Origin: Streptomyces chartreusis NRRL 3882
GTDB lineage: Bacteria > Actinomycetota > Actinomycetes > Streptomycetales > Streptomycetaceae
Direction: 5' to 3'
Length of the DNA stretch: 64,000 nucleotides
Assembly (NCBI RefSeq): GCF_900236475.1
Contig: NZ_LT963352.1
Span: 7,427,001-7,491,000, forward strand
Position numbers and translations under genes: made by a program
The notes under the pieces: generated by a model
What the model saw: the letters and a program-made list of their open reading frames with translations, nothing else
Database searches by the model: none
Told to the model about the DNA's origin: nothing
In this document: positions 25,308 through 33,048 of the stretch, in pieces
How positions within the stretch are numbered: the first letter of the stretch is position 1
Layout: each line of letters starts with the position of its first letter

Positions 25308-26513
25308 TCAGGGCCGCGGGTCGGCGACCGCCGCGTCCGGCCGGCTGATCGTCGCCCGGTCGCCGGGGCGCAGCACGCGCGCGAACGCCACCAGTCCGCA
25401 GGACAGCAGCGTCACCAGAGCGAACGACACCATCAGGCTGGTCGCCTGCGCCAGCATGCCGATCGCGCTCGGCGCGATCAGGCCCGAGGTGTACGTGATG
25501 GTCGCGACGCCCGCGATGGCCAGGCTCGGGTTGGAGCCGCTGCGGCCCGCCGCCGCGAAGCACAGCGGTACGACGACGGCGATGCCCAGCCCCATCAGCG
25601 CGAACCCGCTCATCGCCACCGCCGGGTGCTCCGCGAGCACGATCAGCAGTCCGCCGAGGACGGCGAGCGCACCGCTCGCCCGCACGGTCCGCACGGCACC
25701 GAAGCGGTCCACGACCTTGTCACCTGCGATCCTGGCGATGGCCATGGTGAGCGTGAAGCCCGTCGTGCACGCCGCCGCGAGGCCGGCCGAGGTCTGAAGC
25801 TGCTCGCGCAGATAGACCGCCGACCAGTCCAGGCTCGCGCCCTCGGCGAACACCGCGCAGAACCCGATCGCGCCGATGAGCAGCGCCGACCGGGGCGGCA
25901 GCGCGAACCGCGGCGGCGGCTCCTCGTCCTCGGCGGGCTGCAGGTCGAGCACCCACTGGCAGGACAGCACGCCGACGACCGTGAGGACCGCGGCGGCCAG
26001 GACGTGGTGCAGCCGGGCGTCCGACCCGAGGTGCGCGGCGAGCGTACCGGCCGCCGAGCCGGCCAGGGCGCCCGCGCTCCACATGCCGTGCAGTCCGGAC
26101 ATGATCGACCGGCCGAGGCGGTTCTCGACCTCGACGCCCAGCGCGTTCATCGCCACGTCCGCCATGCCCGCCGTGGCGCCGTACGTGAACAGGGCCAGGC
26201 AGAGCGTGAGCAGGTTCGGGGCGAGGGACGGCAGGACCAGCGACAGCGTCCACAGGGCGATCAGTCCGCGCAGCGCGTTGCGGGCCCCGAAGCGGTGGGT
26301 GACGGTGCCGGCGAGCGGCATCGCGACGGACGCGCCGAGCGCGGGGAAGGCGAGCGCGATCCCCAACTGTCCGGCGCTGACACCCGCGTGGTCCTGGATC
26401 CACGGCACGCGGGTGGCGAACGATCCGGTCACGGCGCCGTGCACGGCGAAGACGGCGGCCACGGCGTACCGCGACCGCCGCACTTCGCGCTGTTCGTAGA
26501 CCACGTTGCTCAT
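25308..26513 (-). CDS. MFS transporter divergent from a ROK regulator
   Basis: The 401-residue, 12-helix MFS protein begins MSNVVYEQREVRRSRYAVAA. ATG 26513 is preceded by GGAGA and is chosen over the in-frame upstream start at 26564. Features include the helix-1 VHGAVTGSFATRVPWIQDHA sequence, typical of a sugar or drug-type exporter subgroup of uncertain substrate, and a motif A-like loop, MPLAGTVTHRFGARNALRG. It is divergent from the ROK-family gene at 26683 with an inverted repeat between them, so the ROK protein probably represses it in response to a sugar-like ligand. Confidence 0.85.
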   Translation of the reverse strand: MSNVVYEQREVRRSRYAVAAVFAVHGAVTGSFATRVPWIQDHAGVSAGQLGIALAFPALGASVAMPLAGTVTHRFGARNALRGLIALWTLSLVLPSLAPNLLTLCLALFTYGATAGMADVAMNALGVEVENRLGRSIMSGLHGMWSAGALAGSAAGTLAAHLGSDARLHHVLAAAVLTVVGVLSCQWVLDLQPAEDEEPPPRFALPPRSALLIGAIGFCAVFAEGASLDWSAVYLREQLQTSAGLAAACTTGFTLTMAIARIAGDKVVDRFGAVRTVRASGALAVLGGLLIVLAEHPAVAMSGFALMGLGIAVVVPLCFAAAGRSGSNPSLAIAGVATITYTSGLIAPSAIGMLAQATSLMVSFALVTLLSCGLVAFARVLRPGDRATISRPDAAVADPRP

Positions 26514-26592
26514 TCTCCGGCCCCCGCCCTCTCCCGGTCTTCCCCGCCCGCGTCGCGTCGCCACGTCCGTGGCGCGGGTTGGCGCGCGTAAA

Positions 26593-26615
26593 CTATCAGG
26601 AACCCTGCCTGATAG
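26593..26615. promoter_or_regulatory. Inverted-repeat operator between MFS and ROK genes
   Basis: CTATCAGG (26593-26600) and CCTGATAG (26608-26615) are perfect 8-bp arms around a 7-nt spacer in the 169-nt divergent region. This AT-rich palindrome stands out from the GC-rich surroundings and is well placed to control both genes, most simply through the ROK protein. Confidence 0.65.
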
Positions 26616-26682
26616 ATAAGAGGACGACCGGTCGGCCGGAGCTCACGGCCGTGCGGCTCCACCGTTCTGGAAGGATCCCGGC

Positions 26683-28056
26683 ATGCCCGCATCCCCGAGC
26701 ACCGCCCGGGCCATCAACGACCGGCTCGCCCTGAATCTGCTCCAGCGGGAGGGCCCGCTGACGGCAGGGCGGTTGAAGCAACTGACCGGCCTGTCCCGGC
26801 CGACCGTCGCCGACCTAGTCGAACGCCTCACCGCCGCCGGGCTGATCGCGGTGGTCGGCGAGGCGGGGGAGCAGCGGCGCGGGCCCAACGCCAAGGTGTA
26901 CGGCATCGTCGCCGACCGGGCGCACCTCGCCGCGCTGGACGTACGCACCGAGGGTGTCGCCGTGGCCGTCGCGGACCTGGTGGGACGGGTGCTGGCCGAG
27001 GAGTCGGTGCCCATCGGCGGTGACATGGGAACGGGACCCGCCGTGGAGCAGGCGGTGGCGCTGGTCGAGCGCGTGGTCAAGGAGGCCGGCGCCGACCGGC
27101 TGCACACCGTCGGGATCGGGGCGCCCGGCCTGATCGACCCGGCCAGCGGCGAACTCCGCGACTCCTCCGGGCTGCCGGAGTGGCACCGCCGGCTCGTCGC
27201 CGCCCTCCAGGAGCGACTGCCCGAGGCCAGGGTGAGCGTGGAGAACGAGACCAACCTCGCGGCGTTGGCGGAGCAGCGCGACGGGGTGGCCCGGGACCGG
27301 GACACCTTCGTCCTGCTGTGGCTCGGCCACGGGACGGGCGCGGCGGTGGTCCTCGACGGCGCGCTGCGACGCGGCGCCTCCGGCGGCACCGGCGAGATCG
27401 GCTTCCTCCCGGTCCCGGGCACGGCCGCGCTGCCGTCCTCGACGGACTGCGAAGGCGGTTTCCACTCCCTGGCAGCGGCGGACGCTGTCGTGGACCTCGC
27501 GGCACGGTGGGGGGTTCCGGCGGAGCCGGGGCAGGAGCCCTCGGTGGTGGGGGTGGTGCGAGCGGCGGCCGGCATGGTGCGGTCGGCGGTGCGCCAGGTG
27601 CGGGAGCCGGGGGCGGGGGCCGGGGCGTTCCGGTCCGTGAACGAGGGCGGGGAGTCCCGGTCCGTGAGCGATGGCGATGTGCCCCGCTCTCGGAGCGACC
27701 GCGAAGAGGAGCCTCGCCCGGCGGGCGGGAGTGAGGCGTCCTCGTCCCCCGGAGCCGTCCCCGCCGCCCGTTTTCTCGATGCCCTCGCCGACCGGCTCGC
27801 CGTCGGTGTCGCCTCCGTCGTCGCGATCCTGGACCCCGGTTGCGTCGTGCTCGGCGGTGAGGTCGGCCGAGCGGGCGGCGACGAACTCGCCGCCCGTGTC
27901 CAGGACCGCATCGCCCGGATGACCCCCCTGCCCACGGAGGTACGGACGACCACACTCGGCGGCGGCGCGGTCCTGCGCGGCGCCCTCCTCACGGCCCGCG
28001 ACCGCGCCCAGGACGAACTCTTCACGCCGGGGGAGCGGCCGGTGCAGCGGTGGTAG
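26683..28056 (+). CDS. ROK-family transcriptional regulator with a repeat-containing linker insertion
   Basis: The 457-residue protein has an N-terminal winged HTH (GPLTAGRLKQLTGLSRPTVA, residues about 25-45) and a ROK sugar-kinase-like domain (TVGIGAPGLIDPASG; VENETNLAALAEQ; LGHGTGAAVVLDGAL). The usual zinc motif CxCGxxGC is degenerate (SSTDCEGGFHSL). Between about residues 307 and 353 there is a Ser/Arg/Glu/Gly-rich insertion built on three 27-bp units (27628-27708) before the C-terminal ROK helices (ILDPGCVVLGGEVG). ROK repressors sense sugars or glucose-linked signals. The neighbour MFS gene and the palindrome at 26593-26615 are probable targets. Confidence 0.88.
   Translation: MPASPSTARAINDRLALNLLQREGPLTAGRLKQLTGLSRPTVADLVERLTAAGLIAVVGEAGEQRRGPNAKVYGIVADRAHLAALDVRTEGVAVAVADLVGRVLAEESVPIGGDMGTGPAVEQAVALVERVVKEAGADRLHTVGIGAPGLIDPASGELRDSSGLPEWHRRLVAALQERLPEARVSVENETNLAALAEQRDGVARDRDTFVLLWLGHGTGAAVVLDGALRRGASGGTGEIGFLPVPGTAALPSSTDCEGGFHSLAAADAVVDLAARWGVPAEPGQEPSVVGVVRAAAGMVRSAVRQVREPGAGAGAFRSVNEGGESRSVSDGDVPRSRSDREEEPRPAGGSEASSSPGAVPAARFLDALADRLAVGVASVVAILDPGCVVLGGEVGRAGGDELAARVQDRIARMTPLPTEVRTTTLGGGAVLRGALLTARDRAQDELFTPGERPVQRW
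27628..27708 (+). repeat. Three degenerate 27-bp units inside the ROK gene linker
   Basis: The units 27628-27654, 27655-27681 and 27682-27708 encode related nonapeptides (FRSVNEGGE, SRSVSDGDV, PRSRSDREE). The period is a multiple of three, so length change keeps the reading frame. They lie in a disordered linker of the ROK regulator. Confidence 0.6.
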
Positions 28057-28069
28057 GCCGGGCCGGGGC

Positions 28070-28846
28070 TCACGCCCTGGACCGCCCGCTGCCCGCCCGC
28101 GCCTGCTCGCCCCCGTACCGCCGCGCCAGATACTCCTCGAACGTGCCCGTACCGGTCGCATGCTGCGGCGTCAGGTGACCACCACTGCGGAAACCCCGGT
28201 ACGCCGCGCCCCACAGCGGCACGTTCACGACCGCCCGGCGCCGCCCGGTCGCCTTCAGATACGCCCGGGCCAGGGACTCGAACGTCCGCACCTCCGGCCC
28301 GCCCATGTCCTCGACCCGCCCCGCCGGCGCTCCCGCCGCCAGTTCGACCAGCCGGTCGGCGACCTCGGCCACCTCGACCGGCTGGTCCCGGACACCGGCC
28401 GGCAGGAACAGCACCGGCAGCTTCGACAGCGCCTGGAGCAGCATGACGAGCAGGTCGTGGAACTGCGTCGCGCGCAGCACGGTCCAGCCGAGCCCCGACT
28501 CCTCGACCAGCCTCTCCACCGCGAGCTTGCTCTTGTAGTAGCGCAGCGGCACCCGGTCGACGCCCACGATGGAGATGTGGACGAGGTGCCGCACACCGGC
28601 TCCGCGCGCCGCCCTGATCAGGTTCGCCGCCGCCCCTTCGTCGCCCTTCGGCGATGACGCGCAGTGCACGATCGTGTCCACACCGGCGACGGCCGCGTCC
28701 AGCGCGTCACCGCCCTCCCGCAGATCGACCGCGTACGGCTGAGTGCGCCGGCTGAGCACCCGCACGTCGTGCCCGTCCGCGCGCAGCCGCTCGGCGACGA
28801 GCCGGCCGAGCGTTCCGGTGCCGCCGGTCACCAGGATCGTGGTCAT
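28070..28846 (-). CDS. Atypical SDR / NmrA-like NAD(P)-binding oxidoreductase
   Basis: The 258-residue protein starts MTTILVTGGTGTLGRLVAER, an NAD(P)-binding TGxxGxxG loop of atypical SDRs. It continues with LVHISIVGVDRVPLRYYKSK (a YxxxK-like pair) and GWTVLRATQFHD. These proteins act on small redox substrates or quinones, or serve as NADPH sensors. The neighbouring ECF41 sigma gene and a TGTCACA-type promoter 58 nt upstream suggest it is the sigma factor's direct target. ECF41 loci are known to sit beside carboxymuconolactone decarboxylase, oxidoreductase or epimerase genes, and this fits the last two. Confidence 0.82.
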   Translation of the reverse strand: MTTILVTGGTGTLGRLVAERLRADGHDVRVLSRRTQPYAVDLREGGDALDAAVAGVDTIVHCASSPKGDEGAAANLIRAARGAGVRHLVHISIVGVDRVPLRYYKSKLAVERLVEESGLGWTVLRATQFHDLLVMLLQALSKLPVLFLPAGVRDQPVEVAEVADRLVELAAGAPAGRVEDMGGPEVRTFESLARAYLKATGRRRAVVNVPLWGAAYRGFRSGGHLTPQHATGTGTFEEYLARRYGGEQARAGSGRSRA

Positions 28847-28903
28847 GCTGTTCAGTCCCTTCGGACGCCCGGCGCTCCCGGACGGAGCGCCGCTCGTCAT
28901 AGA

Positions 28904-28931
28904 GACCGGACAGCCCCTGCCGCATGTGACA
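28904..28931 (-). promoter_or_regulatory. Candidate ECF41-type promoter of the SDR gene
   Basis: On the minus strand TGTCACA (28931 to 28925) is followed after 16 nt by CGGTC (28908 to 28904). The ECF41 consensus as I recall it is TGTCACA-N16-CGTC. The -35 match is exact and the -10 differs by one inserted or changed base. It lies 58 nt upstream of the SDR start and downstream of the ECF41 gene itself. Confidence 0.6.
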
Positions 28932-28936
28932 TACCC

Positions 28937-29026
28937 GCCCGGCGACCCCGCGACCGCGCCCGGCGACCCCAGGACCGCGTCCGGCGCTCCCGCGACCGCG
29001 CCCGGTGGTTCCGCCACCGTGCCCGG
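28937..29026. repeat. 21-bp tandem repeat, 4.3 copies, between sigma and SDR genes
   Basis: The units 28937-28957, 28958-28978, 28979-28999 and 29000-29020 plus a 6-bp partial copy align as a GC-rich 21-mer beginning GCCCGG. The array starts 5 nt beyond the ECF41 stop codon and ends just before the ECF41-type promoter. Confidence 0.8.
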
Positions 29027-29031
29027 ACGGC

Positions 29032-29919
29032 CTACGGCCGGGTGAGCTGACGCCGTGCGAACGCCAGCTTCTCCGGGTTGACCACGGCCCGCACCCCCAC
29101 GACCAGCCCGTCGCGCACCTCGAACGCCGCCAGGCCGACGAGCGTGTCGCCCGCCCAGCTGGCAAGCCCGGTCGCGCCGTTGACCTCGGTGACGGTGAAC
29201 TCCAGGCCCGCCGCGAACTTCGGGCCCCCGCCCGCCAGGAACTGGGCGACCCTGGGCCCGCCTTCGATCGGCCACCGGGCCGCGGTGACCTTGCCGCCCC
29301 CGTCGCTCCACCAGGTGGCGTCGGCCGCGAGCAGCTTCTCCAGCCCGGCAAGGTCGCCGTCACGGGCCGCCGTGATGAAGGACGTGACCAGCTCCTCCTG
29401 CTGCTCGGACGCGGGCTCGAACCGGGCCTGTGGTTCGCCCACCCGCTGCACGGCCCGCCGGTACAGCTGGCGGCAGTTGGCCTCGCTCAGATCCAGCACC
29501 CCGGCGATCTCCCGGTGCCCGTAGCCGAACGCCTCCCGCAGCACGTACACCGCCCGCTCGGTCGGCGTGAGCCGCTCCAGCAGCACCAGCATCGCCATCG
29601 ACACGGCGTCCCGCTGCTCGGCCGACTCCAGCGGGCCGAGCGCGCCGTCCGCGGTCACCACCGGCTCGGGCAGCCAGGTGCCGACGTACCTCTCGCGGCG
29701 GGCCCGGGCGGAGGTCAGCCGGTTCAGGCAGAGGTTGGTGACGACCTTGGCGAGCCAGGCCGCGGGATGCTCGATTCCCGTCCGGTCCGCGCCGCTGAAG
29801 CGCAGATACGCGTCCTGCACCGCGTCCTCCGCCTCCTCGGCGGAGCCCAGCAGCCGGTAGGCGAGCGAGAACAGCCGGGGCCGTTGGGTCTCGAACTCGT
29901 CGGCGAGCGTGGTGGTCAT
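29032..29919 (-). CDS. ECF41-family RNA polymerase sigma factor with SnoaL-like C-terminal domain
   Basis: The 295-residue protein has sigma region 2 (RPRLFSLAYRLLGSAEEAED, VQDAYLRF), region 4 (LTPTERAVYVLREAFGYGHR, then EIAGVLDLSEANCRQLYRRA), and a C-terminal SnoaL/NTF2-like domain. The ECF41 signatures WLPEP, DGGGK and NPEKL are all present. That C-terminal domain regulates activity in place of a separate anti-sigma factor. ATG 29919 has GTGAGG just upstream; GTG 29928 is less likely. The SDR gene downstream and its TGTCACA promoter are the expected target. Confidence 0.92.
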   Translation of the reverse strand: MTTTLADEFETQRPRLFSLAYRLLGSAEEAEDAVQDAYLRFSGADRTGIEHPAAWLAKVVTNLCLNRLTSARARRERYVGTWLPEPVVTADGALGPLESAEQRDAVSMAMLVLLERLTPTERAVYVLREAFGYGHREIAGVLDLSEANCRQLYRRAVQRVGEPQARFEPASEQQEELVTSFITAARDGDLAGLEKLLAADATWWSDGGGKVTAARWPIEGGPRVAQFLAGGGPKFAAGLEFTVTEVNGATGLASWAGDTLVGLAAFEVRDGLVVGVRAVVNPEKLAFARRQLTRP

Positions 29920-30218
29920 ACGCCTCACCCTGCCAGAACACCGCCCGTACGGCGTGGGAAGGCCCGACGGCGGGCAAGGGCCGTCGTCACCGCCGCCGGG
30001 CCGGTCTGCGCAAGATGCGCACGACCCTAGAAAGGACTAGACCACAGCGTCAATAGGTGTGTACCAAGCTGGCGCCCGCCAAGGGAGGACGTGCGCACGG
30101 GAGTTGAACCGCCTTGTCGCGCTGGGGAAGGGTGGCGACACGTTCTGTGAGGCACCCCACACCGCTCGCCCGTCTGGACCTCGATCAGGCGTGGCACACT
30201 AGCCATGTATCAGTAGCA
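29920..30218. other. Intergenic region upstream of the FMN riboswitch
   Basis: There is no gene here. It separates the divergent ECF41 gene and rib operon. It holds a DasR-type element at 30031-30046 (listed separately). A tentative promoter for the rib operon is TGGACC (30175-30180) with TAGCCA (30200-30205), placing the start about 15 nt before the aptamer. Confidence 0.4.
30031..30046 (-). promoter_or_regulatory. DasR-response-element-like sequence between ECF41 and rib genes
   Basis: The minus strand reads TGTGGTCTAGTCCTTT. This contains TGGTCTAGTCC, the same 11-mer as the better site upstream of chiD (44891-44901), and it matches the remembered DasR consensus AnTGGTCTAGACCAnT except at two positions. 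It is 112 nt upstream of the ECF41 start. Regulation of either flanking unit by DasR is only an inference. Confidence 0.45.
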
Positions 30219-30345
30219 GCGCACTCCGGGGTCGGTGAAAGTCCGAACCGGCGGTTACAGTCCGCGACCCGGTCGCCTCCAGCGGCCGGTTGACCAGGTG
30301 AAATTCCTGGACCGACGGTTAAAGTCCGGATGGGAGGCAGTGCGC
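30219..30345 (+). promoter_or_regulatory. FMN riboswitch (RFN element)
   Basis: The conserved RFN blocks appear in order: GGGTCGGTGAAAGTCCGAACC, the GGCGGTTACAGTCCGCGACC core, CCAGGTGAAATTCCTGGACCGACGGTTAAAGTCCGGATGGGAGG. The closing P1 stem pairs GCGCACT (30219-30225) with AGTGCGC near 30339-30345. It precedes ribE by about 150 nt and should reduce rib operon expression when FMN is high. Confidence 0.95.
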
Positions 30346-30492
30346 GGCGAGCGGGCATATGTGCGCGCCGCCGAGAAGTCCGTCCTCCGGGCGGACTCCG
30401 TCCGGCGTCGTTCCCGGTGTCCTCGCTCGTATCGATCTGTCGTCATCGACAGCCCCGGAGTCCGTGCCCGAAGAGGCAGGAGGACCCGGGAA

Positions 30493-31101
30493 GTGTTCAC
30501 CGGAATCGTCGAAGAGCTGGGCGAGGTCACCGCCGTCGAGACCCTCGACGACGCCTGTCGCTTCCGCCTGCGAGGCCCCGTCGTCACCCAGGGCGCGAAA
30601 CACGGCGACTCCATCGCCGTCAACGGCGTCTGCCTCACGGTCGTCGACCACGAGGGCGACGAGTTCACCGCCGACGTGATGGCCGAGACCCTAAACCGCT
30701 CCAGCCTCGGCGCCCTCGAGGCCGGCTCTCGCGTCAACCTCGAACGCCCCATGGCCGTCGGCGAACGCCTCGGCGGGCACATCGTGCAGGGCCACGTGGA
30801 CGGCACCGGCGAGATCCTGGAGCGCAAGCCGTCCGACAACTGGGAGATCGTGAAGATCTCCCTCCCCGCGGACCTCACCCGGTACGTCGTCGAGAAGGGC
30901 TCCATCACCGTCGACGGCATCAGCCTCACGGTCGTCGACGCGGGCCCCGACTACTTCACCGTCAGCCTCATCCCCACCACCCTCGACCTGACCACGCTCG
31001 GCCACAAGCAGCCCGGCGACCCGGTCAACCTCGAGGTGGACGTCATCGCCAAGTACGTCGAGCGGATGCTGGGCGACCGTGCGCAGGGGGCGGCCAAGTG
31101 A
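30493..31101 (+). CDS. ribE: Riboflavin synthase, alpha subunit
   Basis: The enzyme dismutates two 6,7-dimethyl-8-ribityllumazine molecules to riboflavin. The 202-residue product has the start MFTGIVEELGEV and the internal two-fold repeat: VNGVCLTVVDHEGDEFTADV in the first half and VDGISLTVVDAGPDYFTVSL in the second, with GHIVQGHVDGTGEI between them. GTG 30493 gives the invariant MFTGIVEE start. Its stop overlaps the ribM start (GTGA at 31098-31101). It is the first gene under the FMN riboswitch. Confidence 0.96.
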   Translation: MFTGIVEELGEVTAVETLDDACRFRLRGPVVTQGAKHGDSIAVNGVCLTVVDHEGDEFTADVMAETLNRSSLGALEAGSRVNLERPMAVGERLGGHIVQGHVDGTGEILERKPSDNWEIVKISLPADLTRYVVEKGSITVDGISLTVVDAGPDYFTVSLIPTTLDLTTLGHKQPGDPVNLEVDVIAKYVERMLGDRAQGAAK

Positions 31102-31742
31102 ACTGGCTCAACTCCGAGGCCTTCACGCTCTTCGGCCAGCACATCAAGTGGTCCGACATGATCGGCAACGTGATCGGTCTGGTCGCCCTCGCCCTCGGCT
31201 GGCGGCGCTCCCTGTGGACCTGGCCCGCCCAGTTCGTCTCCGGCCTCATCCTCTTCACGGCCTTCGCCACCGCCCACCTCTCCGGCAGCGCAGGCAAGCA
31301 GATCGTCGTGATGCTCGTCGCCGCCTACGGCTTCTGGCAGTGGAACCGCGGCCGGCAGCAGGCCCAGGACGGCTCCATCGCCGTACGGTTCGCCACCTGG
31401 CGCGAGCGCGGGGTGCTGGCCGGCGCCGCCGCCCTCGGCACCCTCGCCGTCGGCGGCCTGTTCACGGCCTTCCCGACGCTGTCCTGGGACCCCTGGCCGG
31501 ACGCGTACATCTTCGTCGGCACCATCGTCGCGATGTACGCCCAGGCCCGCGGCATGGTCGAGTTCTGGTTCGCCTGGCTGCTGGTCGACCTGGTCGGCGT
31601 CCCGCTGAACTTCGCCAACGGCTTCGCCTTCTCCGGCTTCGTCTACGTCATCTACGGCGCGCTCGTCCTGTGGGGCCTGCGCGACTGGTGGCTGCGCTCC
31701 CGCGCGGCAGCGCAGCCCGCCCTGGAAGGAGCGCCGGCATGA
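31098..31742 (+). CDS. ribM: PnuC-family riboflavin transporter (RibM type)
   Basis: The 214-residue protein has seven or so hydrophobic segments and the PnuC-family pattern, including AYGFWQWNRGRQQA and the late FWFAWLLVDLVGVPLNFANG. In Streptomyces davawensis and corynebacteria the PnuC-like protein inside the FMN-controlled rib operon (RibM/PnuX) imports riboflavin by facilitated diffusion, not nicotinamide riboside. The position between ribE and ribBA, with 4-nt overlaps on both sides, strongly supports that role. Confidence 0.88.
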   Translation: MNWLNSEAFTLFGQHIKWSDMIGNVIGLVALALGWRRSLWTWPAQFVSGLILFTAFATAHLSGSAGKQIVVMLVAAYGFWQWNRGRQQAQDGSIAVRFATWRERGVLAGAAALGTLAVGGLFTAFPTLSWDPWPDAYIFVGTIVAMYAQARGMVEFWFAWLLVDLVGVPLNFANGFAFSGFVYVIYGALVLWGLRDWWLRSRAAAQPALEGAPA

Positions 31743-33028
31743 GCACGGCACCGATCCTGTACGGCACCGACGGCTTCGAGGACTTCGCGCTCGACCCGGT
31801 CGAGCAGGCCATCGCCGACATCGCCGCCGGCCGCCCGGTCGTGGTCGTCGACGACGAGGACCGGGAGAACGAGGGCGACCTCGTCATCGCCGCCGAGAAG
31901 GCGACCCCCGAGATCGTCGCCTTCATGATGAGCGAGTGCCGCGGCCTGATCTGCGCCCCCATGGAGGGCGACGAACTCGACCGGCTGCGCCTGCCGCAGA
32001 TGGTCGAGGACAACACGGAGTCGATGAAGACCGCGTTCACGGTCTCCGTCGACGCCTCCGCCGCGCACGGCGTAAGCACCGGCATCTCGGCCTCCGACCG
32101 CGCCACCACGCTCCAGCTGCTCGCCGACGGCGCCGCCCAGCCCGACGACTTCGTCCGCCCCGGCCACATCTTCCCGCTGCGCGCCCGGCCCGGCGGAGTG
32201 CTGACGCGCAACGGCCACACCGAGGCCGCCGTCGACCTGGCCCGTCTCGCGGGCCTGCGCCCGGCCGGCGCGATCGTCGAGATCGCCGGCGAGGACGGCA
32301 CGATGCTGCGCCTGCCCGAGCTGATCCCCTTCGCCCGCAAGCACGGCCTGACGATCATCTCCATCGAGGACCTGATCGCCTACCGACGCGGCAGCGAACC
32401 CACCGTCCGCCGCGAGGCCAGGACCCGACTGCCCACCGCGCACGGCACCTTCACCGCGTACGGCTACCGCTCCACCGTCGACGGCATCGAGCACGTCGCC
32501 CTGGTCCACGGCGAGATCGGCGACGGCCAGGACGTCCTCGTCCGCGTCCACTCCGAATGCCTCACCGGCGACGTCTTCGGCTCCGCCCGCTGCGACTGCG
32601 GCCCCCAGCTGGACGCCTCGCTGGCCCGTATCCAGGCCGAGGGCCGGGGAGTCGTGGTCTACCTGCGCGGACACGAGGGCCGTGGCATCGGCCTGATGTC
32701 CAAGCTGCGCGCCTACGAACTCCAGGAGCGCGGCCGCGACACCCTCGACGCCAACCTCGAACTCGGCCTGCCCGCCGACGCCCGCGACTACGCCGCCGGA
32801 GCCCAGATCCTCGCCGACCTCGGCGTGCGCGGCGTCCGCCTGCTGACCAACAACCCCGACAAGACCGACGCGCTCACCCGCCACGGCATCGTGGTGAAGG
32901 CGCGCGTGCCGATGCCCGTGAGCGCCGGCGAGCACAACCTCCGCTACCTGCGCACCAAGCGGGACCGGATGGGCCACGACCTGCCCTGGCTGGACACGAC
33001 CACCGTGCCGGCCTGCGGCAACCAGTAA
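31739..33028 (+). CDS. ribBA: Bifunctional DHBP synthase / GTP cyclohydrolase II
   Basis: The 429-residue fusion makes both riboflavin precursors. The N-terminal RibB domain (residues about 17-220) has VVVVDDEDRENEGDLVIAAE, the acidic metal site, and DDFVRPGHIFPLRARPGGVL then GHTEAAVDL. The C-terminal RibA domain has VHSECLTGDVFGSARCDCG with three zinc cysteines and the GRGIGLMSKLRAYELQ loop. The start ATG 31739 overlaps the ribM stop, and ribH follows after 20 nt. Confidence 0.97.
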   Translation: MSTAPILYGTDGFEDFALDPVEQAIADIAAGRPVVVVDDEDRENEGDLVIAAEKATPEIVAFMMSECRGLICAPMEGDELDRLRLPQMVEDNTESMKTAFTVSVDASAAHGVSTGISASDRATTLQLLADGAAQPDDFVRPGHIFPLRARPGGVLTRNGHTEAAVDLARLAGLRPAGAIVEIAGEDGTMLRLPELIPFARKHGLTIISIEDLIAYRRGSEPTVRREARTRLPTAHGTFTAYGYRSTVDGIEHVALVHGEIGDGQDVLVRVHSECLTGDVFGSARCDCGPQLDASLARIQAEGRGVVVYLRGHEGRGIGLMSKLRAYELQERGRDTLDANLELGLPADARDYAAGAQILADLGVRGVRLLTNNPDKTDALTRHGIVVKARVPMPVSAGEHNLRYLRTKRDRMGHDLPWLDTTTVPACGNQ

Positions 33029-33048
33029 GAGAGCACAGAGGGAGAGAC

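Noticed and set aside
31098..31742. PnuC as nicotinamide riboside transporter
   Set aside because: Although in the PnuC family, its position inside the FMN-controlled rib operon matches RibM riboflavin transporters.
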